Source of the DNA: Ophioceras dolichostomum
Lineage: Eukaryota; Ascomycota; Sordariomycetes; Magnaporthales; Ophioceraceae
NCBI GenBank assembly: GCA_003049485.1
Contig: PYST01000006.1
Coordinates: 219,512 to 283,511, forward strand
Length of the DNA: 64,000 bases
Direction: 5' to 3'
The notes beneath the pieces were generated by a model. It did no database searches. It was not told the DNA's origin and worked only from the letters and a program-made list of their open reading frames with translations. The stretch's first letter is position 1, and each line of letters starts with the position of its first letter. Below, in pieces: positions 31,533-43,535 of this stretch. The translations under genes and the position numbers were made by a program.

Positions 31533-33145
31533 CTAGCTGGTGTCCATGGTGTCGCCGTGTCCGTTAGCAACGGAGAAGTTCACGGCGCCGTCGCCGCCGA
31601 TCAGGCGCTTCTCAGACTCGCTCACGAACTTGACGCTCCTGGCCGGGTCGTAGAAAAGCCTGAAGCTTCGCTGGACGTCCTCAACACCAACCTGCTTGGC
31701 ACGACGCTTGGCACAGACGAGCTGCGAGGTGGTGATCAGATTGCTCGCGTAACGCAGGCCGGCCTCCTGGCCAATCTTGGAAAGTAGGGCAAGGGCGTCC
31801 GGTGTGAGCTCGACCTCTTCCTCCTGGGCGCGGATGGCCAGGATCTGATTGATCTCGTCCGGGCCGTAGGGTTGGGTGGCGATGATAGACACGCGGTCCA
31901 GGAAGTCGAGTGGCAGGCCGTGGGGGCTGCGGTAGTCCGTGCCTCGGATGCGGGAGTGGCCGCGATTGCTGGCCATGATGACGATGGGGGCCAGCTCGGC
32001 CTCGAGTGCGCGGTTGATGTACGAGAAGCACTCGATATCGAGCATGTGCACCTCGTCGATGAAGAGCACTCCCGGCACGATCTCGGCCTTGCCCTCCTCT
32101 TTCCACTCGCCAACCTTGGTGTTGATCTGGTCGCGAATTTCGCTGCGAATCTCACCAGTGTCGCCAGAGAAGAGGGCCAGGAAGCCCTGGGTGCGCGAGT
32201 TGATCACGTCAATCTCGTGCAGCGTGACTGTATGGACCACCTCCTTGCGCCGCTGCAGCTCTCCGTCTGGGCACTGCAGGAACTTGGTGTCCACGCCCAT
32301 CGCGTCGTAGTCGCGAGACCGCGCGTACGAGCGTCCCAGCTTGCTGATTTTGCCCGACGACTTGTCGATCGAGACGATGTCGCCCGCCATCACCCGCTCC
32401 TTGGTCATGGCATCGATCATCTTACTGCCCATATCGTAGATGGCCTCCATGTCCGTCGTTTTGATGGTAAGCTTGCCCTGTTTGGCACCGCCCGTCACGC
32501 TGCGGTCGATCTGTATCTCGACTACCTCGCCCTCCATGATTTCACTCTCCTCCTTGATCCGCACCCCGATCGACTTGCGGAATGCCTGCGTCAACGCTTC
32601 CGTCTTGGACATCTCGAGCGAAAAGATCTCTGAGGATGCCAATGTAGTGAATGGCACATCTGCCCCCAGAGACTGGGCCATGCCCATCGCGATCGCCGTC
32701 TTGCCGGTGCTGCACGCGGGAGGAAGCCAGGGAGCTAGGGTCAGCAACAGCAAGCCTCAAAGGGAAAGAGGAAATGAGAAGATCGAGTGCCAAATCAACC
32801 ACGGAACCAGGTCAACATATCCTCACCTCGGTGGACCAGCAATCAAGACGGCGCGACCCGCGATCTTGCCCTGCTTGATCATCTCGAGGACGACGGCAGC
32901 CGCCTTGCGCGCCTTTGCCTGGCCTACCAGGCCCTGAGATGAAGACCTGGGCTCAAGCGTGTCCGCATCTACACCAAGACCGCGAATATGAGAGTGGGCT
33001 GCGATTAGACTGAGACCTCGGAGGTCCTTGGTCTCCGAGACCGTCATGACTGGCTGCACGGCGCAATTCGCAACAAGTCAGCGCGATTCAACACAACGAC
33101 GGGACTTTGAAATCTGCGCGACGCCACGGGCCTTACCGCTGCCAT
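31533..33145 (-). CDS. rvb2: RuvB-like AAA+ ATPase Rvb2 (Reptin)
   Basis: Three exons (33137-33145, 32827-33053, 31533-32709) total 1413 nt, 470 aa. Exon 1 is 9 nt (MAA), and the second intron splits the Walker A loop, restoring GPPSTGKT at about residues 76-83. Walker B is LFIDEVHMLD (about 294-303); sensor regions follow (IVIMASNRG, GLPLDFLDRVSII). LHEIDVINSRTQGF assigns it to the Reptin (Rvb2) branch rather than Pontin. Rvb1/Rvb2 hexamers are cores of INO80, SWR1 and R2TP in the nucleus and cytosol. Length is normal (yeast Rvb2 471). Confidence 0.97.
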
Positions 33146-34155
33146 GTTCGCAAGCCCTAGCCCACTTCGCACGAACTCCAATTTTCTACTTGCAAACTCC
33201 AAATACCGCAGGGCAGCCGCGTCGAATTTCTGTGATGCGCAGCCTTGCTTTCGAATCTTCGGGGGGCGTTGGGCGCAAAAAGGGGGGTGTGAAAAAGGAC
33301 AAAATATGAACGGACCAAAAAAATTGTGGCTGATAGGTGGCAGCAGCTTGGCTGTATAGCGTACGCAAGCTTCCGCGGATGGCCTGTGATGGAGTGGGGT
33401 CTAGTTAAGGTCGCGTCAGGTCAAAATTTCCAGGAGTAGTGATCTTTTGAGAGTGCTCAGATGCGCTAAGTATCGGATGGCCGCAAGCACTTAATGGGAA
33501 CGCGTCCAAGACACGGTAGGCCTACCATGATCCCCGCACCGAGATGAGGTGGGATTGTGTGACATAAAAATTTCCCCCAAATTTCGCCCACGACCTGGCC
33601 TGCCAACAACCGCCAGCTATGCTGCATCTCCTCTACTTGTGGTTTCATGTTGATCTGGGCCTCCGACCTGCCTACAAACGCCGGGCATTCATCTCTTATT
33701 TTCCGCGCTTCCTGTTGTTGGTAAAAACACACGGCTTGCCGGCCGTGTATGGTCAGGGTTGCAGAGGGCCGAGGTTGCCCTTTTTCAGCTTTTGCGCTTG
33801 ACTGACTGCATGGCAACCATTGCTGCTTGACATAGGCCAACTTCTCATGTTCACACCACCTGTACTGCACCCTGACTGCTTCCTTCCTCCTCACTTCTCT
33901 TCCTCTCCGTCAATTATCTTTACGTCCAACCGAGCAGATGCTGCCTGCATTTGTTTCTTTGCGATCTCGATCTCGGAAACACAAGCTCATCAGCACCTGC
34001 CCTTAAGGGCTACGTCTGACTGGACCAAGCAAGGCCGTTTGTTCCTCCTCACTTCAATTCATCCTGCCGGCCCAGTTTGGGGTAAATGTGTGGGGCTTGA
34101 GCCATCAGGAAAATATCGGTTGGTATCTCCCACCGCCTGATTCAAGCCGCTCATC
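33146..34155. other. Divergent intergenic region between rvb2 and the RD-rich gene
   Basis: 1 kb, no coding sequence recognised. Confidence 0.5.
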
Positions 34156-36025
34156 ATGGGTGGCGACCGTTATAATCCCAACGAGCGGCGCAATTCTTCC
34201 CCGGATCGGCGCGAGCGGGATCGGCCACGGGATAGAGACTATCGCGACCGCGACCGCGACCGCCGGGAGAAGGACCTTCGCACCGCAGATCGAGACAAGA
34301 CCCGGGATCGAGACCGAGACCGAGACCGCGACTGGGATCGTGATCATGATCGAGACCGGGACCTGGACCGAGAACGCGACCGACATCTCCGAACAACGAC
34401 ATTCATTCCTACCGGACCACGGAACGACCCGTCGTCACGATTCCAGAGCCACGGCCCAGGTATGCTTATTTTCGTTTTCTTTTTCCCTTTTAAGCTGCGC
34501 TCTGCATTTGCCCCCGGATCTTTTGGATTACGCCTGACCATATTTTCTTACGGAAGCAGCTTCGGCGGCCAGCCCAACATCAATAATGGGCTCCGGTAGT
34601 CCCCGCGAGACCGCTGGGCCCCGCAAGGATCCAGCTACCTCGCGCAGAGACACCAGCGGCGCCCGCCTTCCCCAGGCTTCAACTCACCAGGCTCCAGGTG
34701 ACACAGAGATCTCCGTCGTCATTCAGGGATGGGGAGACGTCATGACTGAGCGAGCCAAGCTCAAGCACCGAAGAGATGCGTTGGAGCGGCACACAAAGTC
34801 TAGAGAGACGATGTACCTGAAGACAAGGGGCGCCGGCACAGAATTTCCGTCGGTTTCGGAGCTTCAGAAGCCGCTAGTCCACAATGACCGGCGAGAGCTG
34901 AACCTGCTTGACCAGCAGATAAAAAGCTGCGACGAGAAACTTCAGCGATTGAGCGAGTCACTGGCTCAGAACCTGGTCAAGGGACTCCCCGTTGCCCAGA
35001 AGCAAGGGTTGGCGGGGCCTGCTCAAGGCCAGCTCGCAAAGTTGGTGGAAGAAAAGGTGGAGGAGGAGCGGAAGGCGCATCGGGCCGAAATGGACTTGCT
35101 CAAAGACCAGCTGGTGCAAGAGCAGAAGACGCATCGGTCAGAATTGGCCTTGCTCAAGGAACAGTTCGCTAAGCTGGAACGCTTGCATAGCGACACGGTC
35201 GATTCGGTCACCAAGCATAACGACTCGATCGCCGAACACAATGACGCAATTGTGAAGCAGCGGCGCGATGTAGATGATCTGGTCGCCAGGTCTGAACGCG
35301 AATCGGCTTCGCAGAAAGAGGAGGTTGAGCGGCGTTTCCAAGACCTGCAGAGACAGCAAATCTCCGCCGCTGAGCTCGAGGAGACTCGAAAGAACGTCGA
35401 GACCCTAGCCGGTCAGGTTAAACATCATGACAACCAGTTTGCCCAGATCGATCTCGAGAGTATAGATAGCATAGCCGAATTCTTGGTCTTTAAGCAGCCC
35501 GCCGTTGAGCAGAAGCTGGAAGCCTTGGGAAAGGAGCTGGAATCGTTGCGCGATACCTTCGACGAACGTCTGGGGGTGGTACAAGCGTTCCAGCACGAAA
35601 TGATCGGGATGGTCGATAAAGAGATTGCGAACGCGGGAGCCGGCTTGAAGGCTTCGGAGAACGACTTCAACCAGAAACTCGAGAATCTCGCCCAGACTTT
35701 CAAGCAAAAGGTCGACTACTTCGACCATTTATGCTATACTCTCGACAAGCAGTACAGCAACCTCACGAGCAGAGAAGTGTTCGAGCAGATGACGCGCTAT
35801 TTCACCCAAGTCTACCCCAACACGCCTCGCCTCGCAGCCGATGTCGAGACAATTTCGAGCCAGCTGGTCGCCCTCCGGAGGAAGCAAGACGTTCTCGAGG
35901 CAGACCGTAAGAGACGAGACCAGAAACCCGATTCTTCCGCCCACGAACCCGACGCCCCGGGCCCTAAACGCCAACGGTTGAATCCAGTCAACGGACATCA
36001 GTCCGTACGCAACGGAGGACCGTGA
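34156..36025 (+). CDS. RD-rich coiled-coil protein, function unknown
   Basis: Two exons (34156-34459, 34560-36025), phase-1 intron with a CTGACC branch, 589 aa. Residues about 12-80 are an Arg/Asp/Glu alternating tract (RDRDRDR repeats) like the RD/RE domains of splicing-associated proteins. From about residue 150 to 480 the sequence is a long coiled coil (KLVEEKVEEERKAHRAEMD, LAQTFKQKVDYFDHL). The C-terminus is basic with PGPKRQRLNP, a likely nuclear signal. No catalytic motif. Nuclear RNA-related or structural role would be a guess. The gene is divergent from rvb2. Confidence 0.8.
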
Positions 36026-37852
36026 TGACTTGAGAGTCATTGTGGAGGTTATTGGTCTTTTTATCATTGCTTCCCTTCTTTCTTAATTCTTGCTCTTATT
36101 TTTTTGGGTGAACTTTTGGCGTTCTCGCGTTACTGGGGATCGTGGCGGGTCAGGCACTTGTGTTTTGTTTTCCATTCGCGGATTTCCTATTTGACACCTT
36201 CCTTTTTCTTAGGGAATATTGAGGAGGACTTGAGCAGCATATGTCATTATGGGAAACATGCTACATTCGACTGGGCTTGCATGCTTCGTGGCTTGAATGC
36301 ACCTTTGCAAGATACCTGAAGGCGTTGGTAATTGTCGACTATTAGGCCGGATATCTAAACCGCGCCCTGGGTCTGACCTGCTTTTTATACCATGATGATC
36401 TTATCACCGTACCTCTTCGTATAACTTCCAGTTACACGGCTTTTGAGCTTTTCACATATTGAATCCCGATTAATAGTTTCGTATGATTTTGGAAAAGTGA
36501 AAGAGTATAAGGTCTAAGCACCTTCGGCTTCAAGGTGGTTGAGGAATATGGATTCAGTTGCGAAAATAATGTGAATTTGGTTCTGAAGCCTCCGTCTGCT
36601 ATATCGTTCCGGGCGCCCGTACAGTTTCCTCTCCTAGTGGTCTATATCTGAATATGTACTTTTTTTTCTTCTTTTTTTTTTTTCTTGCTACCGAATTCCG
36701 TCGATCGTCCCGCTTTCAGTTCCCGTCAACTTACCAGCCTGACAGCACTAAGTCGCTGTGCGGCCACCTATAAGCAGCACATCGTCCCCGTCCGTGCAAG
36801 CTCCACACACCCTGGGAACTGTAGCACTGAGGTGGTAGGTGGTCGCCTGCGCTGTGCCGCCGGCGGCTGGTCCTATCAAAGCCAGACCTATCAGAGCGAC
36901 CACCTGCCCTACCCCTACCCTTGTATTTGTCGCGGTGAGTGATCGGTCGCCTCACTCCGGCATCACTGATACCATCAACATCCCAGAGCCTTTGATAATC
37001 AGCACGCCCCAGAGCCGCGTGCAGCACCTCTCGCGCAGCGCCCTCCGCGGGAGATGCCCTCAGATTCTTTGTCGCCGCTGTCAGGGCTGCTGTGAGGAGC
37101 ATCGACGGGCGGATAATCCCGGCACGCGCCTGTGTCAATTGCACGAGGTCGACCGAGAACCAGTTGCTTTGCTTGCCACATTGCCGCCCGCGACAAGGGG
37201 CACGTCGCAACACCGCTGTTCGCAATCGGCCGTCTGCGCTCCCATCCAAGCTGGTGCGTCTGCGTCGCGCATCTTCTTCATTGGCACCATTTTCTGTCTG
37301 AAGGGCCTGATCGCGACACTGTCATGGGCCTTGCATCCAACTAACCAATTGGGCGCATTGATGTCTGTTAGGATGCACGTCACGGCGCGCGACCATCATC
37401 GCGACCGACCGACCGACCGCCCTACCGACCGACCAACTAGACAGACCGCTTCCACCTCCGTTTCCGCGTCAATATCCTGTCGCATACCACTCTCTGCATC
37501 TTTCCCATCGCCTCCTCCGTCTCCCTCCGCCTTACGGACCGGGCCACGGACGGCATTAGCACTGTGTTTTGTTCAGGCGAGGCCGCCGCTCCTCACTGTC
37601 CGGTCTGTTTCGGTAGAGCTTCCGGCAGAGACAGGCGGCCTTGTCCCCGGAGCTGGCTCCCGGCTGGCGCCCTTCCCCTTGGTCGCAAATCGCCGCCCAC
37701 ATTCTTTCGACGACATTCCTCGCATTATCGCTCTTTGTCTCTGACCGACCGCCAACCCGCTGAGAGGGAGACAACCCGCGCTAGTCTAGTCCTTCGGTCC
37801 AGGACCTGTCGCCGGAACGAGCAACCCCGCCCATGATATTCCCTCCTCAAAG
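36026..37852. other. Intergenic, 1.8 kb
   Basis: No gene recognised. T-rich tract at about 36660-36690; the second half is C-rich and is probably promoter and long 5' leader of the next gene. A chance 300-codon frame here has no protein-like features. Confidence 0.5.
37402..37433 (+). repeat. (GACC)n tetranucleotide repeat
   Basis: Interrupted GACC repeats (about seven units, broken by GCCCTACC) about 430 bp upstream of the next start codon. Confidence 0.8.
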
Positions 37853-40189
37853 ATGGATCTTGCGGCGCAAAGGATCTCCAGTCTTGCGCAGCGAATATTG
37901 CCCGACCGGCCACACCACCTGGCGCTCTCGCCTAACCGCCGCTACCCCGTGCCGCCAGACTTTCTGGAGCACCATTCCAACCTCCAGTACTCGACCTTTC
38001 TCTCTGACACGGACCGCGGGATCCTCCTGACCCGCCCCTACTATGAGATCCGGGAGGAGCCTGAAAGCCGCGCCACGAGTCCAGCAAGTGCGGCCCCCCG
38101 GCAAGAGGCGAAGAAAGCTGTGACCAAGATGTCGTTCAAGGACTACCAGAACAGCAAAAAGAAGCTATCGCTCTCCCCGTCGGACGCGCTCGCGAAGGGA
38201 GAGCCAAGATTAAGCCATGCGGATGAGTCAAAGTTTGCATTCAACGGCGCCTCCAGAACCCCCGACGGCAACAAGCGGAAGGCTGTCGATGTTCCTGCGA
38301 GCGCTGGCTCGACCCCACGAGAGGAACTTAACAAAAGGTGAGCTAAATTCCTGATGTACCAATATTATAGGCTCCAAATCAAAAGAAACGGCGACCTATC
38401 TACTCTATTTCGACCCGTCACTCTCGTTTGACTGACAGCCCTTCTCCCAAGGCCGAGGCTTCCGTCCAGGGAGAGACCTCACAGAAACGGACGCACACCC
38501 TCACCCGGCGCGGGGAGGCGATCGCCAGACCACCCAGACAGCTCTCGCTCTCTCAAGAAGGTCAAGGTTGAGAGCACCAGCAAGCGCGATATCTCCCGGA
38601 CCCCTAAACATGAGCCCGCGATTAAGCACAACCCGGGCTCTGTGGATAGGAGCGCTCACAAGGATAGTAGACCCGGCGCGCTGCAGTCGGCAAACGGGCG
38701 CCCCGTGCCCGCCACTCAGAGAAATGGCGAGCTCTCAGTCGCCTCGCCCCCGAGCAAGTCTTCGCTCAATGGGCCAAAGTCTAGCAGCATTAGCACCTCC
38801 GGCGCACGACGCGCAGAGCCGCCCGCGAAACCTGCGGTGCCACCGCTGCTATCCCCTCTCCGACTCAGTTTAGACGATGACCGCGGCAGTAGGGGCCGGA
38901 GCCCTTCCAGGCGCCCAGCCGAGCCCGGTGTCAACTCCAAGACAGCCGGCCGAAACGACAGGTCTGAAGGAGGTGGAATTGTCCCCCCAAGAAAGCACAA
39001 GTCACCATTACGGATACCTCCGCTGCTCTCTCCCACACTCCCGGCTGTCGTGGAGGAGGAGCTTGCCCGGGAACTTGCCCGGTCGAAGAAGCCGCCGATC
39101 AAGGTTGAAGGTGGCCCGACGCCGAGCAAAGGACTGGGGGGCCAAGGTGACAGCCAGGCTGAGGAGGACCGCCCTAAATCTCTGAGAGTTGTGCTGAAGT
39201 ACAAGAAGAGGAACTCATTGCGGGTCCAGAGGCTGCTCGCGTTGCAGCCTGCGTCGCTTAAGGAGGCTCTGAAGAAAGAGCGGTCCATGAGTGTCGAGGC
39301 CTCCCCGCCGGCCAAGAAACGGCCTCGACCAACAGAGGTTGGCTCTGCCGGTGTCGAGTCGGGGGCGTCCAAACGACCGAAGACTTCGATGGACACCATC
39401 TCCGTCACAAGACCGCCAGCACCCTCCACCCCGCTCAAGACGGCCACAGCGATGTCACGAGCGGCGTCTAGCAACTCACAGGCCCAAACACCTGGAGATG
39501 GCACGGGACTCACCCCTGGGGCTCACGACCGCCCTCCCACGAGTCACGATGGCGACGGCGGCAGGGCCAGCTCGGCAGGGTCGCTCATGCGACGCTCGAA
39601 GGAGTATACGGCGCTCGGGACACAGCTGAAGCACAGGAGGGATGATATACTCCGGCCGCCCACCAGTAGCATCAAGATCGAGGGTGGAAGCGGCCTCTCG
39701 ACCGCGGACAGGAAACGGGTCGCGGCTCTCAGCCTTGAGATGGTGATGTCCTACATGGTGGCGTTCGAGGCCATCAACCAGGCGCGCAGTCTGGATCGGA
39801 AGGTGGGGGACTTTGCCACGTGGGAGTCGCTACTCCCACACCTTGGCGAGCTCAAGGCGTTCACGCGGGGTTTCAGGCCCTTGGACGGGCTGCGGCTACA
39901 GCTGCACGCCATAGTCCTGGAGGAACTTGTACGCGTGTACTACCATCATGATCTGTCAGCCGTTGGGGTGCGGCTGCAGCATGCAGGCAGGAAAATCCAT
40001 GACATATGGGTTGACGCGCACAGCTGCGTCTCTTCTATCAGCGACGGACCGATGAAGGCCGACGTCGGTCCGTGGACGAAGCCAGGTGGCGCGGCCGCAG
40101 CAGCACTGCACGTCCTCCGTCGCTGGGTCGATCGCGAGAATGTCGAGTGGCGACCCATGCTCATCTTGCCGGCAACCAACGGAATTTAG
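37853..40189 (+). CDS. Unrecognised basic Ser/Pro-rich nuclear-type protein
   Basis: Two exons (37853-38337, 38452-40189), phase-2 intron (GTGAGC to CCCAAG), 740 aa. An upstream acceptor CTGACAG is out of frame, which fixes the downstream one. The N-terminal about 60 residues look folded (RISSLAQRILPDRP, FLEHHSNLQYSTFL). A conserved-looking KMSFKDYQNSKKK motif lies at about residue 95. The centre (about 150-500) is disordered, Ser/Pro/Arg-rich and rich in nuclear-localisation patches (KKRPRP, SKRPKT). A C-terminal helical domain of about 190 residues contains KEYTALGTQLKHRRDDIL, LSLEMVMSYMVAFEAINQAR and LHAIVLEELVRVYYHHDL. The layout suits a chromatin or transcription factor scaffold, but I do not recognise the family. 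Confidence 0.82.
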
Positions 40190-41150
40190 TGTGCTTGCGC
40201 CTCGTAGCCACGTTGTTGCTTGCTTGCATATTTACGTACCTACCTCCGTAGGAACCTATATAGTGTTGTCCACCCTTTTCCTCTTTGCCCCTCATACTTG
40301 CCCCTCCTCATTGAGGCAGCTCTATCTCTTTATATTCCTCTCTCTCCCTCTCCCTCCTTATATCTCTCTGTCTCTCTACACTGGTTTCTTCGTTGTGTTT
40401 GTATCATTTGTATCCCCGAGACCATCTTTGTTTGTCTGGCTTGGAAAGGTGTCGACACTTGGCCTGTATTTCTGTCCGGCGCGACCTCCCTGAAGAGGAT
40501 CAGTGGAGGCAATGGTACAACGGGAGGGGCAAGCAGAGATGAGAACCACCTGGCAGGGCGTTGGTGTTGTAAATGATGTGTACCTATGATCCTATGATAT
40601 CCCGGGCTAGAACGCCTCGGTGTAAGTGATCTGCTCTGATGACAAGTCACCACCGAAGCCTGCCCTTGCTGAAGACCAAAAAAAAAAAAATAACACGACG
40701 GTTTCTACCTAGCCATTTTGCGCATGTTAATCTCTTATTTATTCTCGTTCCTTCACCGTCTGCCTTCCGTAGTTGTTGTTTACCAGACGAGTTGTGCGAG
40801 TCACGTGTCTGATTCACCTTCATCCCGCGCCCCACATTTGCAGCTCCCTGGCAAATCAATTGGTGGCGGCTTCTGCCAAAGTTTCCGATCTTCTGTTCCG
40901 ACCTTCACTTCGTTTTCACCAATGACGGACGGAAGTACAGTCACTGATCGTAGCGACGAGTGCACTCAGCTCCGAAACTGCTTTGCTTTTTATTCTTTGC
41001 GACTGCTGCCTGCGGCCGGTCTCGATTTTGTTTAAACCCATGCCTTGACAACTTCTGAACTCCGTTTTGCGCTTTCTTCCCCGCTTCTTGCGCACAACAC
41101 AAGAACCCCCGGCATTGTACAGACCACAAGGTGACATACAGGTAGATCCC
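40190..41150. other. Intergenic upstream of the F-box gene
   Basis: No gene recognised. Includes a CT-rich tract at 40320-40380 and an A-tract at 40678-40690. Confidence 0.5.
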
Positions 41151-43535
41151 ATGGCAGCGCCAGGTTCCCGGCGTGCCCCACCCCGGGCTGCCAAGCAACG
41201 AGCAGCGCCGCATGCCACGGGTCCTTCCCAAATTGCTCCCCGGCACAACCGGGCCACACGAAGTGCAACTCGTGTGCATCCAGTCCTGATCCAAGATGGC
41301 GGCAGCCAATCAGCGACGCCCCACAGCCAGGATGTCCCACAGTCGTCTGGACGCAAACGGCCAACTCGCTCAACTGATGGCGCGGAGCCGGAGGAAATGC
41401 GCCAGAATCCGAAGCGGGCGAGGCTGCGTGGCCCCGCTGAGGATTCATCTCCAGTTCATGACGAGTCTGGAGACGATTTGAATACGGAGCCCCGCGATGC
41501 CTCCTCGACCTCCCGCGGCCGCAGGCGCGTGACCCGCGGAAAGTTGCGGGCGGATCCGTCTCTGTCGCCAGCCACCGATGAGGATGATACTTTGCCCTCA
41601 GGTGCTCACTCAAGTCAGACGAGGTCAGCTAAGGCCAAATCTTCCGACGATGCATGCAACGATGCATCCGACGATGTCGACATGACGTCCGAAGAGCCCG
41701 CTGTCGAGAGGACTCAAGTCGGCAGCTACTCGCTTCCGTGGTCAGACCTGCCGTACATGATCTGGGTTGACATCTTCTCCTTTGCGGCAGCGCCACTCGA
41801 CAGCATCGGGCTGGTTCGCTGGCTCGTGGCTGCAAGCACCGCTTGTCGCACTCTAAGCGAACCGGCCATCACAGCTCTGTACAAGCGCCCACCTCTGCTG
41901 ACCATGGCCATGTCTCACAACTTGGCTGTACTTTTGGCCAAATCACCCTCGGAGACCTTGTTCAACTACCGGCAGAAGATCGAGGCCTTGAGCTTCGACG
42001 TCGGCCTGCACCTCGCCCCGACATACAAGGGGCGACATCTCTCCATTAGCACGATGCTCCAAAACTTGCCCCGTCTAGCAGATCTCGACCTGTTCCACCA
42101 GAAGGACCAGCCGCCATACCGCCAGCTCTCGGAGCGCACCCGTTGGACCTACCCTGCCGACTTATGCAGAGTTCTGGCCGCCGAACCCGACGAGTCGTCG
42201 CAGGCCGAGGGCGGGAGAAGCCTCATCCGGCTTCGGTCGTGGCGCTGGAGCACAAGGATGACGGGCCCGGAGCTGACCTTCAAGAAGATGAAGTCCATCC
42301 ACGCCTCCCGAGGCTTTGCCGCGTTGAGCAAGATCACCTTTGTCAACTACCAGCGACCGTCTTCCACGGCCAAGAACGCTTCAGACACCGAACTCATCGC
42401 CATGGATAAGCAGCAGGCTGAAGAGTTCGCGGACATGCTAGGGGCGCTGCCGAGTCTGACACACCTGGTGCTCGAATGCTGCACCGTGGCAAACGAGCAC
42501 CTCCTTCCGCTTCTTCCCAACGGCCTCCGGCACTTGGAGCTGCTCAACTGCTGGGACGTGCTTGCGGACAGTGTCGCTAGCTACCTGTCCACGAGCGGGT
42601 ATCAGCTGCGCCATCTTACCCTCTACCACAACCAGTCCCTTAACCTCGCGTTTCTGCCGCTCCTTGGCACATGCTGCCCCAAGCTCGAGTCTCTGCAAAT
42701 GGACCTGACCTATTATAAGCTCCATGAGTTCTACGTCGACTCCCAACCCAACTACGACGAGCTACTGCTCCCCGAGCAGGTGCCGACGTGGCCACGCAGC
42801 ATCCAAGTCGTGGAGCTCGAGAACCTCCGAAAGTGGAGCCCCGAGGCCGCCGAGGCGTTCTTGCAGTCACTGATAGACAGCGCGCCAGACTTACCTGCAC
42901 TCCGACATCTGGGTATCAAGGCCAGGCTGGATATCCCGTGGCGACAGCGCAGTGCCATTCGTGACCAGTGGGAGAGGAGGCTCAAGGACTGCTTCCTTCG
43001 AAGGCCCCAGGTCCCGAACCGCTGGAGATCGATCGCCGACGTTCCGCAGAAGCGAGTCGTGGAAGCAGCCATGCGCCAGGAAGAGAAGAGACGAAAGCAG
43101 AAGCTGAAGCTGGCAGCCGAGAGCGGAGAGAGCTCCCGCCGAAGTGAGCGCATATCAACCCAGGCATCATCGCCCTCGTCTCGCGCTAGTAGCGTGGGTC
43201 GAGGGCTGAGAAGGGCTGGTCGCGGCCCTGTCTCGTACCGGGAGCCCGACAGCGACGATGACTCGGACGACTTTGACGGCACCGACAATCTCAGGGGGGA
43301 AAGCGATGCGGGTGGGTCTCCGCTGGCGAGCGGGAACGAGGACGTCTCGTCGCCGACCAGCGCCGCGGCGGAGTTTATCCACGGCCTTTGTGACGTGGTT
43401 GATGTGCGCTTCGATAACCAGAAGCCCATGGAGAGGCAGTACGTGATGGAGGACTTCCTGGACAGCGACGACACCATGTCAGACGAAGACTGGGACGGCG
43501 ACCATGACGGTGGTGAGGACACTTACGCTTGGTGA
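41151..43535 (+). CDS. F-box/LRR-like protein, probable SCF substrate receptor
   Basis: Single exon, 794 aa from the first in-frame ATG (MAAPGSRRAP). Residues 1-185 are disordered, basic then acidic. An F-box-like segment follows at about 191-240 (YSLPWSDLPYMIWVDIFSFAA, then LVAASTACRTLSEPAI), which would bind Skp1. Next come irregular leucine-rich repeats (LPRLADLDLFHQ, LPSLTHLVLECC, LPNGLRHLELLNCWDVL, LRHLTLYHNQSLNL, LESLQMDLTYY). The C-terminus is a Lys/Arg-rich helix, then acidic and Ser-rich. The likely role is choosing substrates for an SCF ubiquitin ligase. The F-box is weak and the substrate unknown. Confidence 0.82.
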   Translation: MAAPGSRRAPPRAAKQRAAPHATGPSQIAPRHNRATRSATRVHPVLIQDGGSQSATPHSQDVPQSSGRKRPTRSTDGAEPEEMRQNPKRARLRGPAEDSSPVHDESGDDLNTEPRDASSTSRGRRRVTRGKLRADPSLSPATDEDDTLPSGAHSSQTRSAKAKSSDDACNDASDDVDMTSEEPAVERTQVGSYSLPWSDLPYMIWVDIFSFAAAPLDSIGLVRWLVAASTACRTLSEPAITALYKRPPLLTMAMSHNLAVLLAKSPSETLFNYRQKIEALSFDVGLHLAPTYKGRHLSISTMLQNLPRLADLDLFHQKDQPPYRQLSERTRWTYPADLCRVLAAEPDESSQAEGGRSLIRLRSWRWSTRMTGPELTFKKMKSIHASRGFAALSKITFVNYQRPSSTAKNASDTELIAMDKQQAEEFADMLGALPSLTHLVLECCTVANEHLLPLLPNGLRHLELLNCWDVLADSVASYLSTSGYQLRHLTLYHNQSLNLAFLPLLGTCCPKLESLQMDLTYYKLHEFYVDSQPNYDELLLPEQVPTWPRSIQVVELENLRKWSPEAAEAFLQSLIDSAPDLPALRHLGIKARLDIPWRQRSAIRDQWERRLKDCFLRRPQVPNRWRSIADVPQKRVVEAAMRQEEKRRKQKLKLAAESGESSRRSERISTQASSPSSRASSVGRGLRRAGRGPVSYREPDSDDDSDDFDGTDNLRGESDAGGSPLASGNEDVSSPTSAAAEFIHGLCDVVDVRFDNQKPMERQYVMEDFLDSDDTMSDEDWDGDHDGGEDTYAW

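Noticed and set aside
31872..32633. Plus-strand frame of 253 codons inside rvb2
   Set aside because: Antisense shadow of the Rvb2 coding sequence.
36839..37744. Open frame of 301 codons upstream of the 740-aa gene
   Set aside because: Contains the GACC microsatellite and has no protein-like features.
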